Part shown: piece after piece, positions 33,305 to 39,976 of the stretch
Position numbering within the stretch: position 1 is the stretch's first letter
Layout of the letters: the number at the start of each line of letters is the position of its first letter
DNA from: a virus
Length of the DNA stretch: 42,469 nt
Virus record (IMG/VR): IMGVR_UViG_3300044822_000077
Location: 1-42,469 of that record
Strand: one strand, 5' to 3'
Notes under the pieces: generated by a model
Database searches by the model: none
What the model was told of the DNA's origin: nothing
What the model saw: the letters and a program-made list of their open reading frames with translations, nothing else
Program-made: the position numbers and the translations under genes

Positions 33305-33630
33305 AAGCGAAAGAACGGTACTTAGCAGCGCTCCACGCAATGCAGAGCGGGGTTGCCGCCCAGCTTAGCTTCGGTGACTACGACGGGGGATCACCATCAC
33401 CGAAGACCTAGTCAGGGCGGATGGGGATTGTTGCACTCTCGGCGCACTATACAAGCTGCGCGGTCTGGAAGTTGAGCCGGACACCGTACACTAGTGCCCG
33501 ACGAAATTGGTGAGCAGTTGGGGATTACACACCAGATTGTGGCCGAGATTGAATTGAGTGACTGGTTATGGCAAGTGATCACTGCCCATAACCTCGCGTC
33601 AAGCGAAGGATTGGGGAAGAGGCGCCCCAA
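33301..33630 (+). pseudogene. Frameshifted remnant of a CCLGxL-type phage gene
   Basis: Three consecutive frames carry coding-like pieces. MKAKERYLAALHAMQSGVAA to TAG 33411 comes first. A second begins ITITEDLVRADG and continues DCCTLGALYKLRGLEVEP to TAG 33494. A third begins at GTG 33494 (VPDEIGEQLGITHQIVAEIE). One extra G in the GGGGG run at 33385..33389 would join the first two, and a second shift near 33490 would add the third. The pattern matches a common phage family with a DG.CC.LG.L core. It is either decayed or an assembly error. If intact as written, a 36-residue peptide is made. Confidence 0.5.
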
Positions 33631-33702
33631 ACCTTCGGCACGTCACAGCCCATGCGTCCACGGGCACCAGTGCTGGCCTTCTTCGCCTACGAGAGAAAGG
33701 GA

Positions 33703-33725
33703 CCCCGAAGCAAAAAGCTCCGGGG
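33703..33725. other. Stable hairpin of unknown role
   Basis: CCCCGAAGC, an AAAAA loop and GCTCCGGGG form 8 of 9 pairs. It has no T-run on the plus strand. It resembles the leader hairpin at 29044..29074 in having a GACCCCGA left arm, so the two could be related elements flanking the replication module. No gene is seen in 33631..33877. Confidence 0.5.
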
Positions 33726-33812
33726 CCGAGTATGAAACACTACGGGTGTAGTTCTAGCACGGCCTCTCATCCTGGGCTACACTCGTTGATAGGATCCATG
33801 AAGCACCTATGG

Positions 33813-33842
33813 GAGAGACCTATACTAGGCCTCTCTTTTTTT
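33813..33842 (+). terminator. Rho-independent terminator
   Basis: GAGAGACC, a 7-base loop (TATACTA) and GGCCTCTC form a 7-of-8-bp stem followed by seven T. It ends the rightward replication transcript before the membrane-protein and resolvase genes. Confidence 0.85.
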
Positions 33843-33877
33843 GTTAGAGTCTCCTCATCCAATCCATGAGGACGCCC

Positions 33878-34078
33878 ATGCATCTCACTTTGACCCAGCA
33901 GATCATCGTTGCGGTTATCGTGATCGTCTTTGCCATCGACGGCTGGCTCGTCAAGCGCTTTGGCGTCCCGGCAACGATTTCTTACACGCTGCTTCAGTGG
34001 TCGAAGGAGTACCCGGTGCTGGCCTTTGGCATTGGCTTCATCATGGGGCATCTTTTTTGGGAAAACTGTGGGGTGTAA
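33878..34078 (+). CDS. Small membrane protein, two spans
   Basis: This is a 66-residue protein. ATG 33878 with GAGG 6-7 bp upstream is preferred to the ATG at 33866. Spans at about 8-25 (IIVAVIVIVFAIDGWLV) and 45-62 (YPVLAFGIGFIMGHLFW). Holin-like in size. It ends at the resolvase ATG without a gap. Confidence 0.6.
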   Translation: MHLTLTQQIIVAVIVIVFAIDGWLVKRFGVPATISYTLLQWSKEYPVLAFGIGFIMGHLFWENCGV

Positions 34079-34600
34079 ATGATCGTCGCGGGCATCGACC
34101 CAGGCAAAGACGGTGGCTACTGCGTCCTCGATCACGATGGGCGCCTCGTCCTCAAAGAACTCCTCTCGGTCGGCCTCTCAATCCTTGTAGACGGCAAGTA
34201 CTCCAAGCTCCGCCCCGATCACGTCTTCGTCGAAAAGGCCCAGGTGATGAACAAGGACCGCGGCAACGGCGTGACGGTCCGCCCCTCGGCGGTGGCGATG
34301 TTCACCTACGGCCAGGGCTTTGGGGAAATCCTGGGGATACTGCGCACCCTCAAGATCCCGCACACGCTGGTACGCCCGGCCGACTGGTGCCGCGTCATGC
34401 ATATGGGCACTAAAGCAACCACTGTGGATAAACAGCGATCCTTTGAGGCGGCATCCCGGCTCTTCCCCAGCGAGACCTGGATGGTCCAGGGGCGCCGGCT
34501 GCCCCATGACGGCCTTTGCGAGGCGGCACTGATCGCCGAGTTTGGCCGGCGGACCCTCGGGATGGACAAGACGGTGCTTACCGAGGAGATGCCATGGTGA
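34079..34600 (+). CDS. RuvC-like Holliday-junction resolvase
   Basis: This is a 173-residue endonuclease of the RNase H fold. The catalytic acidic residues are D7 in AGIDPGKDGG, E52 in HVFVEKAQ, and D144/E148 in the C-terminal PHDGLCEAALIAEF helix. Debranching of replication or recombination intermediates before packaging is the expected role, fitting with Erf. A GTP-/metal-type alternative is unlikely. Its stop overlaps the next gene (ATGGTGA). Confidence 0.8.
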   Translation: MIVAGIDPGKDGGYCVLDHDGRLVLKELLSVGLSILVDGKYSKLRPDHVFVEKAQVMNKDRGNGVTVRPSAVAMFTYGQGFGEILGILRTLKIPHTLVRPADWCRVMHMGTKATTVDKQRSFEAASRLFPSETWMVQGRRLPHDGLCEAALIAEFGRRTLGMDKTVLTEEMPW

Positions 34601-34857
34601 CTTATAATCGAGTCTGCCCCGGCTGCAGCAAGCGCTGGACGGGTGAAGTCAACAACAGCGACGGCTGGATCGACATCGAGCGCTGCCCGCGCTGCGCCGC
34701 CAAGGGGTCGCGCCGGCTTCAAAACGCCTCCGAGGACAATAAACGCAAGCGGGCATCCCGTTTGAGAATCGCAGCGAGGAAAAGCCAATGCGCCGAGCTA
34801 TCGCAGCACTTGTTTTGTGGGTATCGGCCGCTCTCCCAGCATTTGGGCAGACCGTAG
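34594..34857 (+). CDS. Zinc-ribbon protein
   Basis: This 87-residue protein starts at ATG 34594 with GAGGAG upstream. CPGCSKRW (residues 8-15) and CPRCAAKG (about 31-38) form a four-Cys zinc ribbon followed by a basic helix (RKRASRLRIAARK). The last 23 codons overlap the glycosidase gene's signal peptide region. DNA or RNA binding is possible. Confidence 0.6.
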   Translation: MVTYNRVCPGCSKRWTGEVNNSDGWIDIERCPRCAAKGSRRLQNASEDNKRKRASRLRIAARKSQCAELSQHLFCGYRPLSQHLGRP

Positions 34858-35543
34858 AAAAGGGCGTCGGCATGTGGGCCTTTCCCGGCACCAAGGCCCC
34901 CGAGGTGGGGGCGACCTGGTGGTACAACTGGAAGCCATCCCAGGGCGGCGGAAATGCCCCTGGATTCGTCCCGATGATCTGGGGGGAGCGGGACAACCTG
35001 ACCCTGGTCTTCAAGGCCTTAAAGGGGCCAGGAACGCTCCTGGGCTTCAACGAGCCGGACAACTGCGGCCGCGGCGGGACCTGCCTCTCGGTCCAGCGGG
35101 CCATCCAGATCTGGCCGCGGCTGGAGGGGACTGGCCGGCGCCTCGGTTCGCCGGCGGTGGCCTGGGACTATACCTGGCTCGACAAGTTCCTTGCGGCCGG
35201 CTGCCATGTGGACTTCCTGGCGCTCCACCATTATGAGCTGAGCCTTGAGGACCCGGAGCAGGCGGCAGTCCGCACCGTGGCCTTTCTGGCCGAGAAGCAC
35301 CAGCGGTACAACTTACCAATCTGGTTCACTGAGTTTGGCGCCCTTTGGGACAACAACCAAGACCGCATCTCGCGCTACATCCGCGCGCTAGTGCCCAAAC
35401 TGGAGCAACTCCCCTACCTGGAGCGCTACGCCTGGTTCTCCGACCATGCTTACGGGAGTGCTTGGGCGTCGGCTCTATGGGATAATCAAGGCTCACTAAC
35501 CGAAACGGGGAGGGTCTACGCTTGCCCATCGTGCGAACATTAG
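34788..35543 (+). CDS. Secreted GH128-type glycoside hydrolase
   Basis: This is a 251-residue protein. MRRAIAALVLWVSAALPAFG-Q is a Sec signal peptide (cleavage about residue 20). The mature part follows the glycosyl-hydrolase catalytic core pattern of family GH128: WWYNW (44-48), FVPMIWG, LLGFNEPD with the acid/base E89, LGSPAVAWDY, VDFLALHHYE, PIWFTEFG with the nucleophile E182, and RYAWFSDHAYG. GH128 enzymes known to date are endo-beta-1,3-glucanases. A phage copy with a signal peptide would act outside the inner membrane on exopolysaccharide, capsule or periplasmic glucan. It overlaps the next gene by 22 bp. Confidence 0.78.
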   Translation: MRRAIAALVLWVSAALPAFGQTVEKGVGMWAFPGTKAPEVGATWWYNWKPSQGGGNAPGFVPMIWGERDNLTLVFKALKGPGTLLGFNEPDNCGRGGTCLSVQRAIQIWPRLEGTGRRLGSPAVAWDYTWLDKFLAAGCHVDFLALHHYELSLEDPEQAAVRTVAFLAEKHQRYNLPIWFTEFGALWDNNQDRISRYIRALVPKLEQLPYLERYAWFSDHAYGSAWASALWDNQGSLTETGRVYACPSCEH

Positions 35544-36079
35544 CGTTGTTGATGTGTGTCGTTGCGTGTCAACAGATCAACGTCGCCAAGGCCTTGATCA
35601 GCGACAGTGCGCACTATGTCGTGGACCCTTCCCGCACCCGCAGGCCTGCGGTAGGCGGCACCATGATCTGCACGCTCGGGAAGCTGGAGAAAGGGGCGCA
35701 GCATGTCGTGCTGGCCTTCGATCTCATGCATCAAAACGGCGATGTGACCAAGGGCGACCAGGAGGTGGTCATCCCTGCGGAGTTCCTCACCGGTGCCTTC
35801 CTCGATGACCTGCGCATCCGCGGTAAGCTCTCGCAGCCTCCCTACACGGCCGAGCACATGGGCCAGCATGATGTGACGACCCTCGATGGCATGCTCTTTC
35901 GTAACGCCGACCTGGTGCAGATCACCGGGATCCCCAACGATCCCCGCGGTCACCGCATCGAGGAGCTTGTGGTCGACCTGGCGTTATTCCCTGGTCTCCC
36001 GTGCATCGGCGCGGCTAAGATCGATCTCCGTGGTCAAAGAGAGGGTTCTGAAGTCAGGGTGGGGGCAGACTTTGAGTGA
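35522..36079 (+). CDS. Exported or lipoprotein-like hypothetical protein
   Basis: This is a 185-residue protein from TTG 35522 with GGGAGGG about 8 bp upstream. The N-terminus (VRTLALLMCVVACQQINVAKA) is a signal sequence with a lipobox-like VVAC. The rest is a soluble alpha/beta domain (GTMICTLGKLEKGAQHVVLA). It follows the GH128 gene in an overlapping arrangement, so it may be its partner outside the membrane. No family is recognised. Confidence 0.6.
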   Translation: MPIVRTLALLMCVVACQQINVAKALISDSAHYVVDPSRTRRPAVGGTMICTLGKLEKGAQHVVLAFDLMHQNGDVTKGDQEVVIPAEFLTGAFLDDLRIRGKLSQPPYTAEHMGQHDVTTLDGMLFRNADLVQITGIPNDPRGHRIEELVVDLALFPGLPCIGAAKIDLRGQREGSEVRVGADFE

Positions 36080-36302
36080 CGCGATTATTTTACTGATCCT
36101 TATCGCCAGCGCGGTGGTGACGGGATGTGGTAGCTGCCGGCGAGAGGCCGAGAAGACTTGGCTCGGGCATGCAGAGCACTGCATCGACCATGTGACGTAT
36201 CTTGAGTTTGAAGCGGGCAGCATCGTCAAACGGGATACGCTGGGCGATATTGTGCCATGCGATTTGCCATTGAAGCCTGAGGGTAAGGTGCATGGGTCAT
36301 GA
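36072..36302 (+). CDS. Small lipoprotein
   Basis: This 76-residue protein starts at TTG 36072, overlapping the previous stop. The hydrophobic segment AIILLILIASAVVTGC ends in a lipobox (VTGC). The mature part, VTYLEFEAGSIVKR...VPC, resembles small phage lipoproteins of unknown role. Candidate Rz1-like or surface-exclusion protein, unproven. Confidence 0.6.
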   Translation: MSDAIILLILIASAVVTGCGSCRREAEKTWLGHAEHCIDHVTYLEFEAGSIVKRDTLGDIVPCDLPLKPEGKVHGS

Positions 36303-36466
36303 CAAATGAGTCGATACAAAGAAGAGCATTCCTTCTTCAAAAAATGCTGGACAGGCTGGAAGTAGCGGAACTGGAATGGCATACTGAGGCGCTGCTCACG
36401 CATATGGATTTTCAGTCCGCGATGCTTCAAGAGATAGCGCTGCGCCTGCCGGAACCGAAGCCATGA
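36299..36466 (+). CDS. 55-residue helical protein
   Basis: ATG 36299 overlaps the previous TGA. The frame begins MTNESIQRRAFLLQKML and is a single helical domain with a Met/Glu-rich body, ending at TGA 36466 with an overlap on the next ATG. Function unknown. Confidence 0.55.
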   Translation: MTNESIQRRAFLLQKMLDRLEVAELEWHTEALLTHMDFQSAMLQEIALRLPEPKP

Positions 36467-36546
36467 GCACAGAAAACCTTAAAGAACGTGATCCAATCGA
36501 CCTTGAGCGCTCAGAAACCTACCAAGAAACCTACCAAGAGAGCTAA
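36463..36546 (+). CDS. 27-residue possible peptide
   Basis: ATGA overlap with the previous gene opens a 27-codon frame (MSTENLKERDPIDLERSETY, then YQETYQES-type repeat). The last codons contain a direct AAACCTACCAAG repeat. Coding is uncertain. Confidence 0.35.
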   Translation: MSTENLKERDPIDLERSETYQETYQES

Positions 36547-36818
36547 CGGGCAAGCTTCTGAAAGGCTCCCCGCAAAAAAGTCCGCCAGCGCTAACGTTGA
36601 GCACCGGCTGCGTAACCCGTGGAGGCGCAGGTGGCGTTTTCAATCGAGGTGAGCCCTCTTCGGAGATAAATTACAAGCTTGCAAAGGAGCCAGCTAATAT
36701 CCTAAGTTGACCGCACTAAAGCAAAAGAGAGCCGGCGCTTTTTAGGATTTGCTGCCGACTCCCTTTTTTAACTCCGCAGAAGAACTGCGCTTGGGTGCAG
36801 ATATAAGGCCTCACGGTC
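36547..36818. other. Non-coding region between gene modules
   Basis: No convincing open frame lies in these 272 bp. Direct repeats of CAAGCTT occur at 36552 and near 36693, and small hairpins are present, including the terminator below. It could hold a regulatory RNA or promoter for the second initiator-like gene; no good sigma-70 promoter is seen. Confidence 0.5.
36729..36769 (+). terminator. Probable terminator
   Basis: GAGCCGGC pairs with GCCGACTC (one mismatch) across a 17-base loop that can add two inner GC pairs. CCTTTTTT follows. It separates the exported-protein cluster from the second initiator-like gene. Longer loop and mismatch lower confidence. Confidence 0.5.
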
Positions 36819-36863
36819 ATGCATTGCAAGCCTCTTTTTCTGGGAAATAGGGAAGAGAGTGCC

Positions 36864-37712
36864 ATGTCGATCCGTCTCGTGAGCTCCGAGCCCCGTCATT
36901 CATCAAAGAATACTTTGTCGAACGCCCCGGCAGCTGGTTTTGACCGGTATGCGGGCGGTAGATACCTGACCGCAATCCGCTATATCAGGGACTTAGCCGG
37001 TCCTTCCAAGTCAGTCCTGGCCGTCATCGGCAGCCTGATTAACTTCAATGATTTTAGCGCCGAATGGTTCGTCACTATCGAAAAGCTTGCCGAGTACTCA
37101 GGTTTCGGCACGACCACCGTCAAAGCGGCCGTCGCCGATCTCATCGAGCGGGGCTATATCACCCGGCGCAAGCAGCGCTGGCACGGTCGGAATGGGGCTA
37201 ATGCCTACAGGCTGACCGACCGGGTCTTCGCCAACTTCGAGGAAGCTCACGGCGCTCATGTTGAGAGACCGGAGCCGGCACTCGCGCCCGAAACCGCATC
37301 CCAGCGGTCGGGAGACGACCGCTGGACAGCGAGCCAAAAGCCATCAGCCGACCAAAGCCAGCGGTCGGGAGACGACCGTAACCAGCGGTCGCCTGACGGC
37401 CGAAAACTCCTAAAGGAAGCTCGCAAAGAAAACTTCCCAATTATTACCCCTGAAGAGGAAGCAAAAATAATCGGAGAGACCCTCTACGTGCCGACGGAGG
37501 AGCGGCGGCAGCGCGGCGCCTTTGTCCGACTCGGTCCCGTCCACGCCGTTATGGAGGCGGCGCTGAAGCGCTATGGCATTGAAGCCCTCCGGTGGCTCCG
37601 GGACAAGGCGCTCGAGCAGCGCATGTGCGGAGAAGTGTCCTGGAGTCCCAGGCGTCTCTTTGAGTCGCTCGACAGCTTCCAGGCTGCAGGCATGACGATG
37701 TGCGCACAGTGA
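36864..37712 (+). CDS. Second wHTH replication/regulatory protein with internal repeats
   Basis: This 282-residue protein starts at ATG 36864. Residues 35-125 form a winged helix (SVLAVIGSLINFNDFS; TIEKLAEYSGFGTTTVKAAV with the recognition helix; LIERGYITRRKQRW). A linker at 145-190 carries QRSGDDR repeats, whose DNA is an inverted-repeat set. The C-terminal 90 residues are helical (AVMEAALKRYGIEALRWLRD). The layout mirrors the 29156 initiator (wHTH, repeat linker, helical C-terminus) with different repeats. It may be a second initiator, or a regulator. Confidence 0.65.
   Translation: MSIRLVSSEPRHSSKNTLSNAPAAGFDRYAGGRYLTAIRYIRDLAGPSKSVLAVIGSLINFNDFSAEWFVTIEKLAEYSGFGTTTVKAAVADLIERGYITRRKQRWHGRNGANAYRLTDRVFANFEEAHGAHVERPEPALAPETASQRSGDDRWTASQKPSADQSQRSGDDRNQRSPDGRKLLKEARKENFPIITPEEEAKIIGETLYVPTEERRQRGAFVRLGPVHAVMEAALKRYGIEALRWLRDKALEQRMCGEVSWSPRRLFESLDSFQAAGMTMCAQ
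37302..37391. repeat. CAGCGGTCG repeats inside the second wHTH gene
   Basis: CAGCGGTCG occurs at 37302, 37359 and 37383. The first copy, with CGACCGCTG at 37316..37324, forms a perfect 9-bp inverted repeat around GGAGA. The second has 6 of the partner bases and the third is degenerate. Candidate binding sites for the encoded protein. Confidence 0.7.
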
Positions 37713-37738
37713 ACTTAATAATAATGGGGAGGGAGCTC

Positions 37739-37864
37739 ATGGAGCCGGTGGCGATCAAGATCAGTGCGGCCGACAGGGCGGTCTTAAAATTCATCCACGA
37801 TCAGGAGCCATTCGGCGTCAGGGATGATGGGAGGTTTGGGGATTTGCCGGAGCCGAAGCCGTGA
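37739..37864 (+). CDS. 41-residue hypothetical protein
   Basis: ATG 37739 has GGGAGGGAG upstream. The frame starts MEPVAIKISAADRAVLKFIH and ends PEPKP, overlapping the next GTG by 4 bp. Function unknown. Confidence 0.55.
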   Translation: MEPVAIKISAADRAVLKFIHDQEPFGVRDDGRFGDLPEPKP

Positions 37865-37926
37865 TAGCGGCGCTGATCCTAGCCATCTTCATCGCGGCCC
37901 TCTACTACCTCGGAAAGATCGACTAA
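37861..37926 (+). CDS. 21-residue single-span membrane peptide
   Basis: GTG 37861 overlaps the previous TGA (GTGA). VIAALILAIFIAALYYLGKI plus D is a complete transmembrane helix with a one-charge tail. Translational coupling and position support a real peptide. Similar phage mini-proteins act as holin or toxin-like effectors, but no role is shown. Confidence 0.5.
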   Translation: MIAALILAIFIAALYYLGKID

Positions 37927-37928
37927 AG

Positions 37929-38300
37929 ATGCTCCTGCAACTCAATCCGCCCCTCCCCGTCTCGACGCCCAAAGGAAAAGCGCTGGCCCATGTGCTGATC
38001 GATTACGGGATCGACCATGATCTCATGTGGGTCTGCTTCCAGGAGGAGAGCGGGGAGTGCTGGACGTGGGGCAATGCGAAAGTGCGGGCGGTGGAGAATG
38101 AGACGTTAGGGAGAGCCCTCAGGGATCCGTCTTCTTCACCTTCCAAGGCCCCAGATCAAACAGATCCTGAACCGCCTCAGATACCGCTTGTGCCTTCCGC
38201 TGAGGAGTTTTCCGCCTTTCAAGCATTCTTCGGGCGTCCATGGCAGCCCGTAAGAGGGCCTTCGCCGCATCGAGATCGAGGACCGCTTCCTTCGAAGTAA
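37929..38300 (+). CDS. Conserved small phage protein with run-on C-terminus
   Basis: This is a 123-residue frame from ATG 37929, 2 bp after the peptide's stop. Residues 1-62 (LNPPLPVSTPKGKALAHVLI; MWVCFQEESGECWTW) match a common small phage protein I recall as about 65-85 residues long. From about 65 on the frame runs antisense through 182 bp of the TerS-like gene and becomes Pro/Ser-rich. A lost stop is probable. Confidence 0.6.
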   Translation: MLLQLNPPLPVSTPKGKALAHVLIDYGIDHDLMWVCFQEESGECWTWGNAKVRAVENETLGRALRDPSSSPSKAPDQTDPEPPQIPLVPSAEEFSAFQAFFGRPWQPVRGPSPHRDRGPLPSK

Positions 38301-38565
38301 AAACAGACGGGCCATCCCGCTCTGTGGACATCACCGCGCGGTTTTTCTCGGCGATAGCATCCTTCAAAGCCGCAAGCGCAACCGCCATCGCCTCGTCCGC
38401 AAAGAGCGCGAGCTGATCGCCGCTCGCCTGGTCATCAGGAAGCCGCCGTTTGTCAAGCCACTCCTTGGCCTCCTCAACCGGGATCCCGGCCTCTTCCGCG
38501 GCCAAGCAAAGGGGCTTACCGCGCGCCAGCTTCGCTTCCAGCGCTGAAAAATCTCTCTTAGTCAT
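38119..38565 (-). CDS. TerS-like DNA-binding protein (candidate small terminase)
   Basis: This is a 148-residue protein. N-terminal helix-turn-helix (ARGKPLCLAAEEAGIPVEEA), central helices (AMAVALAALKDAIAEKN) and C-terminal DLDAAKALLRAAMDARRMLE are the usual order of small terminases. It is leftward, unlike terL, and divergent from the capsid gene. Its start MTKRDFSALEAKLAR recurs in the junction-spanning protein. Assignment is tentative; a transcription regulator is the alternative. Confidence 0.5.
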   Translation of the reverse strand: MTKRDFSALEAKLARGKPLCLAAEEAGIPVEEAKEWLDKRRLPDDQASGDQLALFADEAMAVALAALKDAIAEKNRAVMSTERDGPSVFTSKEAVLDLDAAKALLRAAMDARRMLERRKTPQRKAQAVSEAVQDLFDLGPWKVKKTDP

Positions 38566-38640
38566 TTCAGCACGTTAGCGTAAGCAAGCATTTTTTTCCA
38601 TCCCAGCTCTTCACAAATCTCGCGCGCGCGTTCTACCATT

Positions 38641-38669
38641 TTAACACATCGTCCTTTCACACAAATAAT
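38641..38669 (+). promoter_or_regulatory. Sigma-70-type promoter of the capsid gene
   Basis: TTAACA, a 17-bp spacer and AATAAT are each 5/6 to consensus. Predicted start near 38676, 14 bp before the capsid ATG. It is the best promoter I see in the window. The ribosome site before the ATG is only GGGG. Confidence 0.6.
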
Positions 38670-38689
38670 AGAACCACTCGGGGTATTCT

Positions 38690-39973
38690 ATGCCGGGCGC
38701 AAATTATGCTGAGGTCCAAGCATACGGTAACTTGGAACAGCTTTATGATGAAGACCTGACATATCAGGAAAACATCAAAAACAGCTTTTTCAATAAAATC
38801 CGTAAAGCTGGCAAGAGTGACGTTGAATTCGATGGCGCGGCATGGAATGTCGGCGTGACCTTTGTCCTCAACGAAAGCTACGCCGCGATCAACGACGGCG
38901 AGCGTTTGCCCGACCCGGACTATCAAAAAGGCGTCTTCGCTCAGTACAACAGCAAGCTGATGTACTCGCAAATCGAAGCGACCACCTATGCCGCGACCCG
39001 CGGTTACAAGAACGGTCGCCCAACAGGAAAGTATTTAGACGATCTAATCAAAGGAACTTTGTTGACTTTTAACAGCAACAATGACTTTGATGCCTACGGA
39101 AACGGCCGCGGCTATCGCGCCACCATCGCGACGGCCACGGGCGCCGCGACCTCGTTTACGGTCACCTTCTCGACGCGCCTGCGCTCGAACATGGTGCTGG
39201 ACTGGTACGACAGCACGCTGACGACCAAGAAGGGCTCGATCAAGATCTCGAACCAAGGCGTCGATCACATTGCGCGCACGGTTTACATCGACACCACCTA
39301 CGGCACCGGCGCTGTGCCCTCGACGGCCGCGGCCAACGATGTGCTGGTGGTGGCGCGCGCGCTGGATCCCGGTGAGCCGAGCGACGGCCGCTACATGGCC
39401 GGATACCTGCGCCTCGTAGACAACACCGTAGCACTGGGAGGATTATCCCCGAGTTCTTGGGCGCTATGGCAGGCGGTAAACATCAATGCCGGTTTAGCAA
39501 ATCCGAACCAAGAAATTTTGCAGCAAGTTCATGATCAAAGCTACATAGTTTCTGGTTTATATCCTAATATTGGTGTGATCAACCCCTCCTGGAAGCGTGG
39601 CTACCTCTCTGGCTTCCTTGGCCAGCGCCGGTTTACCACGAACTCCTTCGATACTGGCGCCACTCGCCTCTCCTGGTCCGCCGTCAAGATGGGCCAAGAC
39701 GAGAGCAAGATGAAGCCGGTTGAAATGGAATGGATCGAGGATAAAAACCAAAATCCTGCTAACGTTTTTATGTACAACCAATCGGCTTGGATGTTCGCCT
39801 CTGACTACAGCGACACGCCGCACTTGGCCGATGAAGACGGCGCGGAATTCCGCTTCCGCATCGGCTTTGACTCGATGCAAGGGTTCATCCGCTTCTGGGG
39901 CAACACGGTTGTGAAGCAGCGCAACGCGCTCAGCATCATCACCAACTTCAACGTTGCCTCGGGAACGGTCTAA
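38690..39973 (+). CDS. Major capsid protein
   Basis: This is a 427-residue protein with HK97-fold-like character. N-arm (NYAEVQAYGNLEQLYDEDLT), extended E-loop-like strands (DVEFDGAAWNVGVTFVLNES), a spine-helix-like stretch (SQIEATTYAATRGYKNG), beta-rich P/A domains and a C-terminal strand set (RFRIGFDSMQGFIRFWGN). It matches capsids of environmental short-tailed phages. It has its own promoter, as expected for the most abundant protein. Cysteine-free. Followed 3 bp later by a small gene. Confidence 0.8.
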   Translation: MPGANYAEVQAYGNLEQLYDEDLTYQENIKNSFFNKIRKAGKSDVEFDGAAWNVGVTFVLNESYAAINDGERLPDPDYQKGVFAQYNSKLMYSQIEATTYAATRGYKNGRPTGKYLDDLIKGTLLTFNSNNDFDAYGNGRGYRATIATATGAATSFTVTFSTRLRSNMVLDWYDSTLTTKKGSIKISNQGVDHIARTVYIDTTYGTGAVPSTAAANDVLVVARALDPGEPSDGRYMAGYLRLVDNTVALGGLSPSSWALWQAVNINAGLANPNQEILQQVHDQSYIVSGLYPNIGVINPSWKRGYLSGFLGQRRFTTNSFDTGATRLSWSAVKMGQDESKMKPVEMEWIEDKNQNPANVFMYNQSAWMFASDYSDTPHLADEDGAEFRFRIGFDSMQGFIRFWGNTVVKQRNALSIITNFNVASGTV

Positions 39974-39976
39974 GCC

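Noticed and set aside
36547-36818. tRNA gene
   Set aside because: No TTC-containing T-arm with matching acceptor stem could be found here or in the other non-coding gaps.
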